From assembly GCA_009920495.1 (NCBI GenBank), contig RFZW01000009.1, forward strand, positions 1 through 34,448: a DNA stretch of 34,448 nt, written 5' to 3'. The notes beneath the pieces are model-generated. The model did no database searches. It saw nothing but the letters and a program-made list of their open reading frames with translations, and was not told where the DNA came from. The translations under genes and the position numbers were made by a program. Numbering within the stretch: the first letter of the stretch is position 1; the number at the start of each line of letters is the position of its first letter. This document shows, one piece after another, positions 24,276 to 32,643 of this stretch. The DNA is from Chitinophagia bacterium. GTDB lineage: Bacteria; Bacteroidota; Bacteroidia; Chitinophagales; Chitinophagaceae.

Positions 24276-25910
24276 TTAAAATAATTTAAATTGATCCCCA
24301 TCAAATAAGCCTTGATCGCTTAATTTAAGATGCGGAATCACTAGCAAAGCCATAAAGCTAAGTGTCATGAATGGGGAGCCCAGTTGACTGCCTAAAGCCT
24401 TTGACATGGCATCAATGATGGTGTATTGTTTTGCAACTTCATAAGGATCAGCGTTGCTCATAAGGCCAGCAACCGGGAGGGCTAGAATTTTTGTTTCCGT
24501 TTTATTTACACAACTCACCCCACCTTTTTCTTTTATGACACTATTAATAGCATTGGAAATACTTTCATCGTCAACACCAACCGCGATAATATTATGACTA
24601 TCATGTGCCACAGTAGATGCAATAGCACCATGCGTAAATCCGAAATTTTTTATGAAGGCAATACTTGGGGCTGCTGTTTTATAACGATTATACACGACCA
24701 TTTTTAAAACATCGCTTTGGGTGTTTGTTACTAAACAGTGCTCCTTTTCGGTGGGCGACATCCAAATACAGTTAGTGATAAGTTGTCCATCAATAGCTTC
24801 AATAACAGGAATGCGTCCATTTTGATTTGGGTAATCCTTAACTTGTATTTTCAATTGTGCTGATGAAATTAATGCGACATCGAATTGATTAATGGTTGTT
24901 TCTTGTACGTTTTCGATAAGTGATTTTCCTTTTTCAGCCACCATTAAACCATTAATGTAGGTTGCATTTACTTCAAATGAAATCAAATCATGAACAACAA
25001 TGAAATTTGCAGGATCGCCCACTTTCATTTTACCGGTGGGTAATTTATAATGATCAATTGGATTAATACATGCCGCTTGCAGTACATTGAATTTATCTAT
25101 GCCTTTTGCAACTGCCCTTGCACATAATTGATTGATATGTCCTTCGAGTAAACTATCAGGATGCTTGTCATCACTACATAGCATTATATTTTTTGTATGT
25201 GTATCAATTAGCGGATACAATGCTTCAAAATTTTTAGCTGCACTTCCTTCTCTAATTAATATTTTCATACCCAACCCTAATTTGTCTAGGGCCTCATCCA
25301 TCGTAAAACACTCGTGATCGGTACTGATACCCGCTGCAATGTATTTTTTTGCATCTTCGCCTCTTAATCCTGGCGCATGTCCATCTACTGGTTTCCCTGC
25401 TTTATGTGCTGCACTAATTTTTTTAATTACTTCTGGATCATTATATAAAACACCAGGAAAGTTCATCATCTCACTCAAATAATAAATATCATCTGATGCT
25501 AATAAATTTGTTATTTGATTGCTATCAATCATCGCACCTGCTGTTTCAAAAGTGGTGGCAGGTACACAGCTTGGCGCGCCAAAGAAAAAATGAAAAGGAA
25601 CTTTTTTCCCATTGTCAATCATATAATGAACGCCATCCACCCCACAAACATTCGCTATTTCATGCGGATCACTAATGGTGCCAATGGTGCCATGCAAAAC
25701 AGCTAGTCTTGCAAAGGAGCTTGGGATAAGCATACTGCTTTCGATATGCACGTGGCTGTCAATAAAGCCGGGTAATAAATATTGTAAGGGGGCATTTTCG
25801 CAAGGGCTGATAGCAACAATGATGCCGTTTTCCACCTGAATACTTGCAGGATAAATTTGCTTACCTACAATATCAACATATTGGCCAGCAATGGAAAAGG
25901 TAGATTTCAT
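24276..25910 (-). CDS. ade: Adenine deaminase
   Basis: A 544-residue amidohydrolase converting adenine to hypoxanthine plus ammonia. The metal-site motif [13 protein letters not shown] (about 48-60), [26 protein letters not shown], the region [24 protein letters not shown] and the C-terminal GGVSCVN are the family landmarks; the length matches bacterial Ade. Start ATG at 25910. It is 14 bases from the DUF5916 gene stop and 42 bases before upp, so ade-upp may form a salvage unit. This matters because the de novo purH gene nearby appears broken; hypoxanthine from Ade could feed salvage, though that would need a phosphoribosyltransferase not seen here. Confidence 0.95.
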   Translation of the reverse strand: MKSTFSIAGQYVDIVGKQIYPASIQVENGIIVAISPCENAPLQYLLPGFIDSHVHIESSMLIPSSFARLAVLHGTIGTISDPHEIANVCGVDGVHYMIDNGKKVPFHFFFGAPSCVPATTFETAGAMIDSNQITNLLASDDIYYLSEMMNFPGVLYNDPEVIKKISAAHKAGKPVDGHAPGLRGEDAKKYIAAGISTDHECFTMDEALDKLGLGMKILIREGSAAKNFEALYPLIDTHTKNIMLCSDDKHPDSLLEGHINQLCARAVAKGIDKFNVLQAACINPIDHYKLPTGKMKVGDPANFIVVHDLISFEVNATYINGLMVAEKGKSLIENVQETTINQFDVALISSAQLKIQVKDYPNQNGRIPVIEAIDGQLITNCIWMSPTEKEHCLVTNTQSDVLKMVVYNRYKTAAPSIAFIKNFGFTHGAIASTVAHDSHNIIAVGVDDESISNAINSVIKEKGGVSCVNKTETKILALPVAGLMSNADPYEVAKQYTIIDAMSKALGSQLGSPFMTLSFMALLVIPHLKLSDQGLFDGDQFKLF

Positions 25911-25924
25911 GTTTTATAATTAGT

Positions 25925-28150
25925 TTACATATTCAACCAATAACTAAATTTAAATATAAGGGCCCTACTTTTATTTTTAAAAAATGGATCTGTAAAATAA
26001 TTATCGGTGTATACTAAAAAAAAGTCGCTCATTGGTTTGTACCTATATTGTAAACGACTATTAATATTAAAGTTATTGCTTTGGGTATTGTATTGTATAA
26101 AAGTAGTCCAAAATAACTGTGTATTAAAATTGTATTCAATCCGAGGCGCAATCAATAATAATTTGGTGCTGCCATATTTCCCAGGCAAAACAATATTGTT
26201 TAGTTCTGCTCTCAGTCGGATATTTAAATTAGGCTGATTACGCCATTGAATTCCGGCACTAATTCCTCTAATCGTCCCGTTATAAAAATGACCAATTCTA
26301 GCATCTCCAAACCAACCTAACTCCTTACGTGTATCAGACATAAAGCTGATTAAAAATTGGCTATACTGGTATCTTTGCGCAGGTAAAGGGGTGCCGCCTG
26401 TGAATGACGTGGGAAATATTAAATCCACTACATTGTTTGCTAATTTCGCTTTTAAATTGGAGGAGTTCTTAAAGTCGGTCTGTATGCCAAAGTCGGTCGT
26501 ACTTTCATTTAAGGTATTATCGGGATTCAGTACAGTATAGTTTTCTAATTGCACTTCAAATTTTCCAACTTTTCCGTTCGGCGGTTGTGTTAAATAACTT
26601 AATTGAACAAAACTATTTTTATAACCCATTCTTATAACTGTATCTCTTAAGGCATCGTAATTATTAATACGTTCAACAAAACCCATATCGGTGTAATAGT
26701 TTTTACCTAAATTCCCAAATTCAAGCACGGTATTCCAATGCTTGCGATTAGTAGCTATTCCTATGTCAACATAGGAATTTAGGTCTGTAATATTTGCCTT
26801 CATAGACTGATGGTAGGCTGCCCATGAACTAAAACTTCCTGGAACATTTGAGTATTCAAATGTAATACCTGCATTACGACCATATCTGTCCAAAGGATTT
26901 TTTAATGCTTCTTCTTTTGAAATGTAATTTTCGCGATTTAAAAAGTAGCCTTTAATTAAAGACCTTTTTAATATTCTTTTATGTAAAGTGAAGGCGGAAA
27001 AATTTTCAGGACTATAATCTCCTTGTCTTCCAGTTTGCATATTCATAGCACCAATTCTGGTTCCTGGTGCTAAATTCCCAGACAGTCTGGCGCCGAATAA
27101 AATGGGAATTCTATTTCCTTGCTTATCTAATCCAATGGTCCTTGAATAAAAAGGGCGTACTGGAGGAATTCCAAAATTGGCAAATAGGTCAGAATTTTCA
27201 ATGAAAAAATTTCTTCTTTCAGGAAGAAAAATATTAAAGCGCGTTAAGTTGGTTACTTGTTGATCCACTTCCACCTGTGAAAAGTCGGGATTGACAGTAA
27301 CATCTAAATTTAGAGAAGTATTTAATGCCACTTTTGCATCAAAACCTGCATTACCATTGGCGTTTAAAGTTTTATTATTTTGCTTATCCTCATTGGCAGT
27401 ACCAGTGATATAAGGCTGAATAATCAAATTATTTGAATTCATGGGAGGCGCAGTCGGCCAATGTATCACACCTGTATAACCTAAATCATAGGACCTAAAT
27501 GTAGGGGGCACTTTGGCCCAAGTATTGTATTCAACATTTTTTGCATCAATACGAATAAAATTGATGCCCCAATGTTTTTGATTCGGATCATACCTTAATG
27601 ATTTTAAAGGAATCATAATTTCAGCCACCCAAAAATTGCCATAGTCCTTGGTTGCTGAAAACCATTTTGTGTCCCAACTCCAATCGCTCATCCGGTCTGT
27701 GGAACTACTTAATTGATCTTCGGATTGGACATTTAAGGCACTTAATACAAAAAAGAAACCATTTGTTTTTTGATTCAATGGGTCAAGTACAATACCAATA
27801 CCATCATTTCCATCATGCCCTACATCTCTTTTTAAACTTTTGATAATAGCGGTACCACTGTCGTAAACTTTAAAGGCAAAATAAATATTTTTGTCATCAA
27901 AAGTCAAGCGTACTTCCGTTTTTCTTTTTGCTTCTCCTATATTATTGGGAAATTTTTTATTATCAACATGGGTCAAATTTGCACTAGCCCAAATTGCTTC
28001 ATCCAAAATACCATCAATTTTAATGACGGCTGTTGTTTTAATTAAATCAAGTTGATAGTCTTTTTGAAATTCAGTGATTTTTTGTGCTTGACATTTTGTT
28101 GCAAAAGCAATTGAAAGACAATAAAAAACAAGGATTCTGATCAAGCGCAT
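25925..28150 (-). CDS. DUF5916 family protein with CBM9-like N-terminal domain (putative outer-membrane barrel)
   Basis: A 741-residue protein. Signal peptide residues 1-22 (ending TKCQAQ); then a carbohydrate-binding-family-9-like beta-sandwich (about 35-225: IKIDGILDEAIWASANLTH, EVRLTFDDKNIYFAFKVYD, WGINFIRIDAKN); then a long beta-rich region from the DUF5916 start (LDVTVNPDFSQVEVDQQVTNL, FLPERRNFFIENSDLF) to a terminal aromatic-containing strand (FKFSYWLNM), consistent with an outer-membrane barrel. Widespread in Bacteroidota, role unknown. The last-strand pattern and the export signal are seen; the barrel is inference. An 8-bp hairpin lies in the 93-base gap between trmD and this gene. 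Confidence 0.88.
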   Translation of the reverse strand: MRLIRILVFYCLSIAFATKCQAQKITEFQKDYQLDLIKTTAVIKIDGILDEAIWASANLTHVDNKKFPNNIGEAKRKTEVRLTFDDKNIYFAFKVYDSGTAIIKSLKRDVGHDGNDGIGIVLDPLNQKTNGFFFVLSALNVQSEDQLSSSTDRMSDWSWDTKWFSATKDYGNFWVAEIMIPLKSLRYDPNQKHWGINFIRIDAKNVEYNTWAKVPPTFRSYDLGYTGVIHWPTAPPMNSNNLIIQPYITGTANEDKQNNKTLNANGNAGFDAKVALNTSLNLDVTVNPDFSQVEVDQQVTNLTRFNIFLPERRNFFIENSDLFANFGIPPVRPFYSRTIGLDKQGNRIPILFGARLSGNLAPGTRIGAMNMQTGRQGDYSPENFSAFTLHKRILKRSLIKGYFLNRENYISKEEALKNPLDRYGRNAGITFEYSNVPGSFSSWAAYHQSMKANITDLNSYVDIGIATNRKHWNTVLEFGNLGKNYYTDMGFVERINNYDALRDTVIRMGYKNSFVQLSYLTQPPNGKVGKFEVQLENYTVLNPDNTLNESTTDFGIQTDFKNSSNLKAKLANNVVDLIFPTSFTGGTPLPAQRYQYSQFLISFMSDTRKELGWFGDARIGHFYNGTIRGISAGIQWRNQPNLNIRLRAELNNIVLPGKYGSTKLLLIAPRIEYNFNTQLFWTTFIQYNTQSNNFNINSRLQYRYKPMSDFFLVYTDNYFTDPFFKNKSRALIFKFSYWLNM

Positions 28151-28210
28151 TGTGCTAAATAATTTTAAGCAAATATCAGATATGTATATTAATTATCCTT
28201 ATTAGGATAG

Positions 28211-28238
28211 CGCTTATATAAAAATAAAAGTATAAGCG
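28211..28238. terminator. Weak hairpin after trmD
   Basis: The arms CGCTTATA and TATAAGCG pair perfectly around a 12-base loop, starting 6 bases after the trmD stop on the minus strand. No T-run follows, so it is at best a weak terminator or an RNA-stabilising stem. Confidence 0.3.
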
Positions 28239-28243
28239 GTCTA

Positions 28244-28921
28244 TTATTGGTCTAGAATGTCAGGACGGCGTTGTTGGGTTCGTTCAAGTGCTTGCTCTTG
28301 TCTCCAAGCTTCAATTTTTTTAGGATCACCCGACAATAAAATAGGAGGCACTTGTAAACCTCTAAAATCAACAGGTCTTGAAAATACAGGCGGCGCCAGT
28401 AAGTTATCTTGAAAGGAGTCGGTCAAGGCGGAGGTTTCATCATTTAATACCCCTGGTATAATACGACCTATTGCATCTACCAAAACGGCGGCGGCCAATT
28501 CACCACCACTTAATACATAATCGCCAATGGAAATTTCGCGCGTCACATATAAATCACGAATGCGTTGGTCAATGCCTTTATAGTGACCGCAGATAATTAA
28601 TATTCTATTTTTAAGCGAAAGTGTATTTGCCTCTTTTTGCTCCAGTTTTTTACCATCGGGGGTCATAAAAATGATCTCGTCAAATTTGCTTTCTGCTTGT
28701 AATTCGTCAATTGCATTTGCTAAGGGTTCGCACATCATCACCATGCCAGCACCACCACCATATTGATAATCATCCACCTGTCCATGTTTATTAATTGCCC
28801 ACTTCCTGAGCGTATGTATTTTAATGGTGAGCAGACCTTTTTCCTGTGCACGCTTCATCATACTATGCTCAAAAGGGCTCGTTAATAATTCTGGTAATAC
28901 GGTTAAAATTTCAATGGTCAT
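28244..28921 (-). CDS. trmD: tRNA (guanine-37-N1)-methyltransferase TrmD
   Basis: A 225-residue SPOUT methyltransferase that makes m1G37 in tRNAs to prevent frameshifting; normally essential. Visible hallmarks: MTIEILTVLPELLTSPFEHS, the YQYGGGAGMVMMCEPL loop, ILICGHYKGIDQRI (knot), and the SAM-binding IGDYVLSGGELAAAVLVDAI followed by PPVFSRPVDFRGLQVPPILLSGDPKKIEAWR. Length is normal. An identical TATCTTTA element to that of radA lies 4 bases before its ATG. The S4-domain gene ends 59 bases upstream. Confidence 0.97.
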   Translation of the reverse strand: MTIEILTVLPELLTSPFEHSMMKRAQEKGLLTIKIHTLRKWAINKHGQVDDYQYGGGAGMVMMCEPLANAIDELQAESKFDEIIFMTPDGKKLEQKEANTLSLKNRILIICGHYKGIDQRIRDLYVTREISIGDYVLSGGELAAAVLVDAIGRIIPGVLNDETSALTDSFQDNLLAPPVFSRPVDFRGLQVPPILLSGDPKKIEAWRQEQALERTQQRRPDILDQ

Positions 28922-28925
28922 AGTG

Positions 28926-28933
28926 TAAAGATA
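28926..28933 (-). promoter_or_regulatory. Possible -7 promoter element before trmD
   Basis: Minus-strand TATCTTTA, one mismatch from TAnnTTTG, ends 4 bases before the trmD ATG: the same octamer and spacing as at radA. No clear -33 TTG. Confidence 0.35.
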
Positions 28934-28980
28934 AAAGAAACATTATAGACGCCTAATTTTTCTATTTCTTGTTTCTGCGC

Positions 28981-29388
28981 TTAGCCTAAAAGATCGCCTA
29001 AATCGCGTCGGTCTTTTTTGGTTGGCCGGCCAATTTTACTTAATCGCTTTCCTGTATGAAAGCTTGATGCCACTTGATTAACGCGTTCCAATTCTTCAAT
29101 GGGCGTGAGGTCATCGTAATATTTAATGGCTTCTATATAGGCCATTCTTGTTTCCAGTAACCCAGTTACTTTAATGACCCAGTTTTTATGCTCTGTTCTG
29201 GCTTCATATTCGTCCCCCACGACTACTGCACGTGAGGCTTTGACGGGTTCTCCTTTAATTTTAACGCGCCCTTTGTCAATGGCTTCTGTTGCTTGACTTC
29301 GGGTTTTAAAAATACGGATACACCACAAGTATTTGTCTAATCTAACTTTTTGTTTCTCCGCTTTTTTTATGGTTTCCTGCCCCCGCAT
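28981..29388 (-). CDS. S4-domain RNA-binding protein (HslR-like)
   Basis: A 135-residue protein with an S4 RNA-binding domain at residues 15-80 (VRLDKYLWCIRIFKTRSQAT, DKGRVKIKGEPVKASRAVVVGDEYE) and a basic C-terminal tail ending GRPTKKDRRDLGDLLG. This layout is that of HslR/Hsp15, which binds stalled 50S subunits carrying peptidyl-tRNA. The ATG at 29388 lies 3 bases after the M20 peptidase stop, so the two genes are probably co-transcribed. Confidence 0.9.
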   Translation of the reverse strand: MRGQETIKKAEKQKVRLDKYLWCIRIFKTRSQATEAIDKGRVKIKGEPVKASRAVVVGDEYEARTEHKNWVIKVTGLLETRMAYIEAIKYYDDLTPIEELERVNQVASSFHTGKRLSKIGRPTKKDRRDLGDLLG

Positions 29389-29391
29389 GCA

Positions 29392-30762
29392 TTAGGATTT
29401 TTTTTCTGCAAAAAACTGATGAAAATAAGGAATGGTTTCAATGCCTTTGTAAAAATTAACAATATCATATTTTTCATTTGGGCTATGCAAGTTGTCGCTA
29501 TCTAACCCAAAACCCATAAAAACAATTTTTACATTTAATTCCTTTTCAAATAATGCGCAAATAGGAATACTACCACCACCACGCACTGGAATAGGGTCCT
29601 TACCAAAAGTAGCAGCGATCGCTTTTGCCGCACTTTGATATTCGTGGGAATCAATGGGTGTAATATAGGGTTCCCCACCATGATGTTCAAATGCATTCAC
29701 AGTAACAAATGCAGGCGCTATTTTTTTAAAATGCGCTAATATCATACTGGTTATTTTTTCAGAAGATTGGTTGGGTACTAATCTACAAGATATTTTAGCA
29801 AATGCTTTTGATGGCAAAACTGTTTTTGCACCTTCTCCTGTGTAGCCGCCCCATATGCCATTTACTTCAAGTGTGGGTCTAATTCCAGTTCTTTCATTGG
29901 TGCTGTATCCTTTTTCACCCCAAAGTTGTTGAATGCCTAAATCTGTTTTGAATTCCGTTTCATCAAATGGCGCTTCGGCCATTTTTTTTCTTTCCGCGTC
30001 GGTGGAAGATAATACATCATCATAAAAACCTGGAATAGTGATATGGTTATTTTCATCATGACAGGATGCAATCATTTTTGATAAAATAGTGATAGGGTTA
30101 GCAACTGCACCACCATATACACCACTATGCAAATCGCGATTGGGTCCAGTGACTTCAATTTCAATATAGCTTAATCCACGCACTCCAATATCAATCGATG
30201 GTGTGTCCATACTGATCATTGCAGTATCACTGATTAAAATAACATCTGCCTTTAACAAGTCCGTATGTGCTTTTACAAACTGCGCTAAATTTGGACTTCC
30301 AATTTCCTCTTCCCCTTCAATAATGAATTTTATATTCGTACAAAGTGATTTTGTTTGCGTCATTATTTCTAATGCCTTCACATGCATGTAAAATTGCCCT
30401 TTATCATCGCAAGCGCCACGTGCATATATTTTACCATCTTTAATTGTTGGATCAAATGGACTGCTATGCCATAGTTCCAATGGATCAGCAGGCTGTACAT
30501 CATAATGACCATAAACAAGTACCGTTGGGAAGCTGGGATCTGTTATAATTTCACCATAGACAATGGGATGTCCTTCAGTTTCATAAATTTTAGTTACCGG
30601 CGCACCTGCTTGTTTTAGTGCTTGTTCCACTGCTTTTGCGCAAGTAAGCATGTCGCCATTATGTTCTGACTTTGCACTGATGCTTGGTATGCGTAATAAG
30701 GCTAAAAGTTCTGCTAAGAATCTTTCCTTGTTTTGGTCTTGGTATTGTTTCCAGGGATTCAT
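29392..30762 (-). CDS. M20 family dipeptidase (metallopeptidase)
   Basis: A 456-residue M20A/carnosinase-type exopeptidase. Metal-binding motifs: VLVYGHYDVQP (H then D, about 81-91), ARGACDDKGQFYMH, the catalytic IIEGEEEIGSPN (about 146-157), the Asp in ILISDTAMIS, and the terminal GFGLDSDNLHSPNEKYD His. The dimerisation domain is in the middle (VRGLSYIEIEVTGPNRDLHSG). No signal peptide, so a cytoplasmic peptidase acting on imported dipeptides is likely. Starts with ATG (MNPWKQYQDQNKERFLAEL). It is followed closely by the S4 gene; 100 AT-rich bases separate it from the CDF gene upstream. Confidence 0.94.
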   Translation of the reverse strand: MNPWKQYQDQNKERFLAELLALLRIPSISAKSEHNGDMLTCAKAVEQALKQAGAPVTKIYETEGHPIVYGEIITDPSFPTVLVYGHYDVQPADPLELWHSSPFDPTIKDGKIYARGACDDKGQFYMHVKALEIMTQTKSLCTNIKFIIEGEEEIGSPNLAQFVKAHTDLLKADVILISDTAMISMDTPSIDIGVRGLSYIEIEVTGPNRDLHSGVYGGAVANPITILSKMIASCHDENNHITIPGFYDDVLSSTDAERKKMAEAPFDETEFKTDLGIQQLWGEKGYSTNERTGIRPTLEVNGIWGGYTGEGAKTVLPSKAFAKISCRLVPNQSSEKITSMILAHFKKIAPAFVTVNAFEHHGGEPYITPIDSHEYQSAAKAIAATFGKDPIPVRGGGSIPICALFEKELNVKIVFMGFGLDSDNLHSPNEKYDIVNFYKGIETIPYFHQFFAEKKS

Positions 30763-30821
30763 TTTGAATTAATTTTAATTAAGTATTTTATTTATTTCAA
30801 TTAATATTTTTTACAAATGGG

Positions 30822-30851
30822 TATTTGATAGCTTTTGTTATTGATCAAATA
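30822..30851. terminator. Weak inverted repeat after the CDF gene
   Basis: TATTTGAT and ATCAAATA form an 8-bp stem with a 14-base loop, 11 bases after the CDF stop on the minus strand, followed by AT-rich sequence. Possible weak terminator before the M20 gene; low GC content in the stem makes this tentative. Confidence 0.25.
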
Positions 30852-30862
30852 TTTTTGAAGGG

Positions 30863-31849
30863 TTATACTAATTGATGTTTTAAATCTGATAGTACATTCT
30901 CTCTATTCCATGCTAGTTTTTGTTTGAAAGGGGCATTTCGTTTTTCGCAATTTTCAATCGTGCAAATTGCACAACTAAAAGGCATACAACCATCGGTATG
31001 CACAAAAAATTCAACACTATCTCCAAATTTATTTTTTATCAATTTCGTAAATTCATCTACTGCGGCATGTGCTTCATTTACATTAAAATACCAAGGCACT
31101 GTTAAATGACAATCAATGTGCATTAATGCGCCATATTTAATTACCCTCAAATTATGTAAATCAATCCAGTGTGTATGTCGAGATAAATTTAATTCCTGTA
31201 TAACCGCGTCCAATAATGCCATATCTGCTTCATCCATAATACCTGCAAGCGATTCTCGAATAATTTTATAACCATTGTAGATGATCCATATGCCCATGCC
31301 AACAGCTATGCTAGTATCTATACCATTATACCCAGTATACAATACAAGCCCAATACCAATAACCACTGCATAAGTAGTGTAACTATCTATTAATAAATGT
31401 TGTCCGCTAGAAGTAAGTGCTAATGAATTATTTTTTTTACCTATGGCTTTTGCAATTAATCCAGCAACCATATTTAATACCGCAGTGGATAGCAACACCC
31501 AAATACCATTGTCTAAGTTGTGTAAACTACTCGGTTCAAAAAAAGTGATGATGGACTCGTATAAAATAATCCCACCTGCGGTTATAATTAAACTGCCTTC
31601 AAAAGCGGCAGAGATAAACTCTGCTTTTCCATGACCGTAGGGATGGTCTTTGTCTTTGGGTTTTGAAGCTACATATAAGCTGTATAATCCAATCAATCCT
31701 GCCATTACATTTACAATACTTTCCAAGGCATCCGACAATACGGATAAGGAATGGGTCATATAGTAAGCAACAAATTTAAGTACAAACAATACGATACTTA
31801 AACTAGTAACAAAAAATTGAATTTTTAAATTTTGTTTTGATTTTTGCAC
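30863..31849 (-). CDS. Cation diffusion facilitator (CDF) transporter
   Basis: A 328-residue CDF exporter of divalent metals (Zn, Fe, Co or Mn), moving cation out in exchange for protons. Six TM helices in the first 210 residues; the transport-site motif SDALESIVNVMAGL (35-48) and the HPYGHGKAEFISA metal site (72-84), plus the second-half motif SSGQHLLIDSYTTYA. The C-terminal cytoplasmic domain ends in a Cys-rich segment DGCMPFSCAICTIENCEKRN with four Cys that could bind metal. GTG start at 31849; the superoxide dismutase gene ends 58 bases upstream. Confidence 0.94.
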   Translation of the reverse strand: MQKSKQNLKIQFFVTSLSIVLFVLKFVAYYMTHSLSVLSDALESIVNVMAGLIGLYSLYVASKPKDKDHPYGHGKAEFISAAFEGSLIITAGGIILYESIITFFEPSSLHNLDNGIWVLLSTAVLNMVAGLIAKAIGKKNNSLALTSSGQHLLIDSYTTYAVVIGIGLVLYTGYNGIDTSIAVGMGIWIIYNGYKIIRESLAGIMDEADMALLDAVIQELNLSRHTHWIDLHNLRVIKYGALMHIDCHLTVPWYFNVNEAHAAVDEFTKLIKNKFGDSVEFFVHTDGCMPFSCAICTIENCEKRNAPFKQKLAWNRENVLSDLKHQLV

Positions 31850-31907
31850 TTATGGGAAATTGATAAAAATATAATTATACTAATGTAAGGTTGCACTTTG
31901 AAACTAA

Positions 31908-32639
31908 TTAATGATTTGCTTCATCGTATCTTTTTTGTACAAATTCCCAATTCACCAAATTCCACCAATTATTGATGTAGTCAGGACGCTTGTTTTGGTA
32001 TTTTAAATAATAAGCATGTTCCCAAACATCCAATCCTAGTATTGGGAAACCTTTTACTTCCGCGATATCCATCAACGGATTATCTTGATTAGGCGTAGAA
32101 CTTATGGCTAAGCCACCTTCTTTTTTAATAATTAACCAAGCCCAACCACTTCCAAATCTTGTTTTTGCTGCATCACCAAAAGCAGTTTTGAATGCGTCAA
32201 ATGAGCCAAAGGTTTTTGTAATTGCATCCGCTAAAGTTCCGGAAGGCGAAGTTGCGGGTGCTGGCTTCATTAATTGCCAGAATAGCTCATGGTTATAATG
32301 ACCACCAGCGTTATTACGCATTTTAGGACTGTAATGTGAAATATTTTTTATCAAATCAGTGAATGCCATTTGGGTAGTATCCACTTTTTCAGCCACACAA
32401 GCATCTTTCAAATTGGTCGCATAAGTTGCTGCATGTTTTGTGTAATGAATTTCCATGGTCATCGCATCTATAAATGGCTCTAATGCATTATAAGCATATG
32501 GCAACGGATGTTGCTGATAGGCCGTTATATCCAAACTATTGGTTGCTATGGTTGAAAAGATGGGCATAGCCGCAATAGCCATACCCGCTTTACCAGATGT
32601 TTTAATAAACTGGCGTCGATTTTGGGTTGAATTTGACAT
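31908..32639 (-). CDS. Superoxide dismutase (Mn-type signature), exported by a Tat-like signal
   Basis: A 243-residue Fe/Mn-family SOD. Metal ligands are His65 (TMEIHYTKHA), His117 (GGHYNHELFW), Asp204 and His208 (GLDVWEHAYY). The Gly at the first half of GGHYNH together with Gln185 in STPNQDNPL is the pattern of Mn-specific enzymes. Residues 1-33 form a Tat-type leader with the twin arginine RRQFIK and a hydrophobic stretch, so the enzyme is probably exported after folding, protecting the periplasm from superoxide. The ATG is 4 bases after the LptF/G stop, so the two are co-transcribed. Confidence 0.95.
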   Translation of the reverse strand: MSNSTQNRRQFIKTSGKAGMAIAAMPIFSTIATNSLDITAYQQHPLPYAYNALEPFIDAMTMEIHYTKHAATYATNLKDACVAEKVDTTQMAFTDLIKNISHYSPKMRNNAGGHYNHELFWQLMKPAPATSPSGTLADAITKTFGSFDAFKTAFGDAAKTRFGSGWAWLIIKKEGGLAISSTPNQDNPLMDIAEVKGFPILGLDVWEHAYYLKYQNKRPDYINNWWNLVNWEFVQKRYDEANH

Positions 32640-32643
32640 GATT

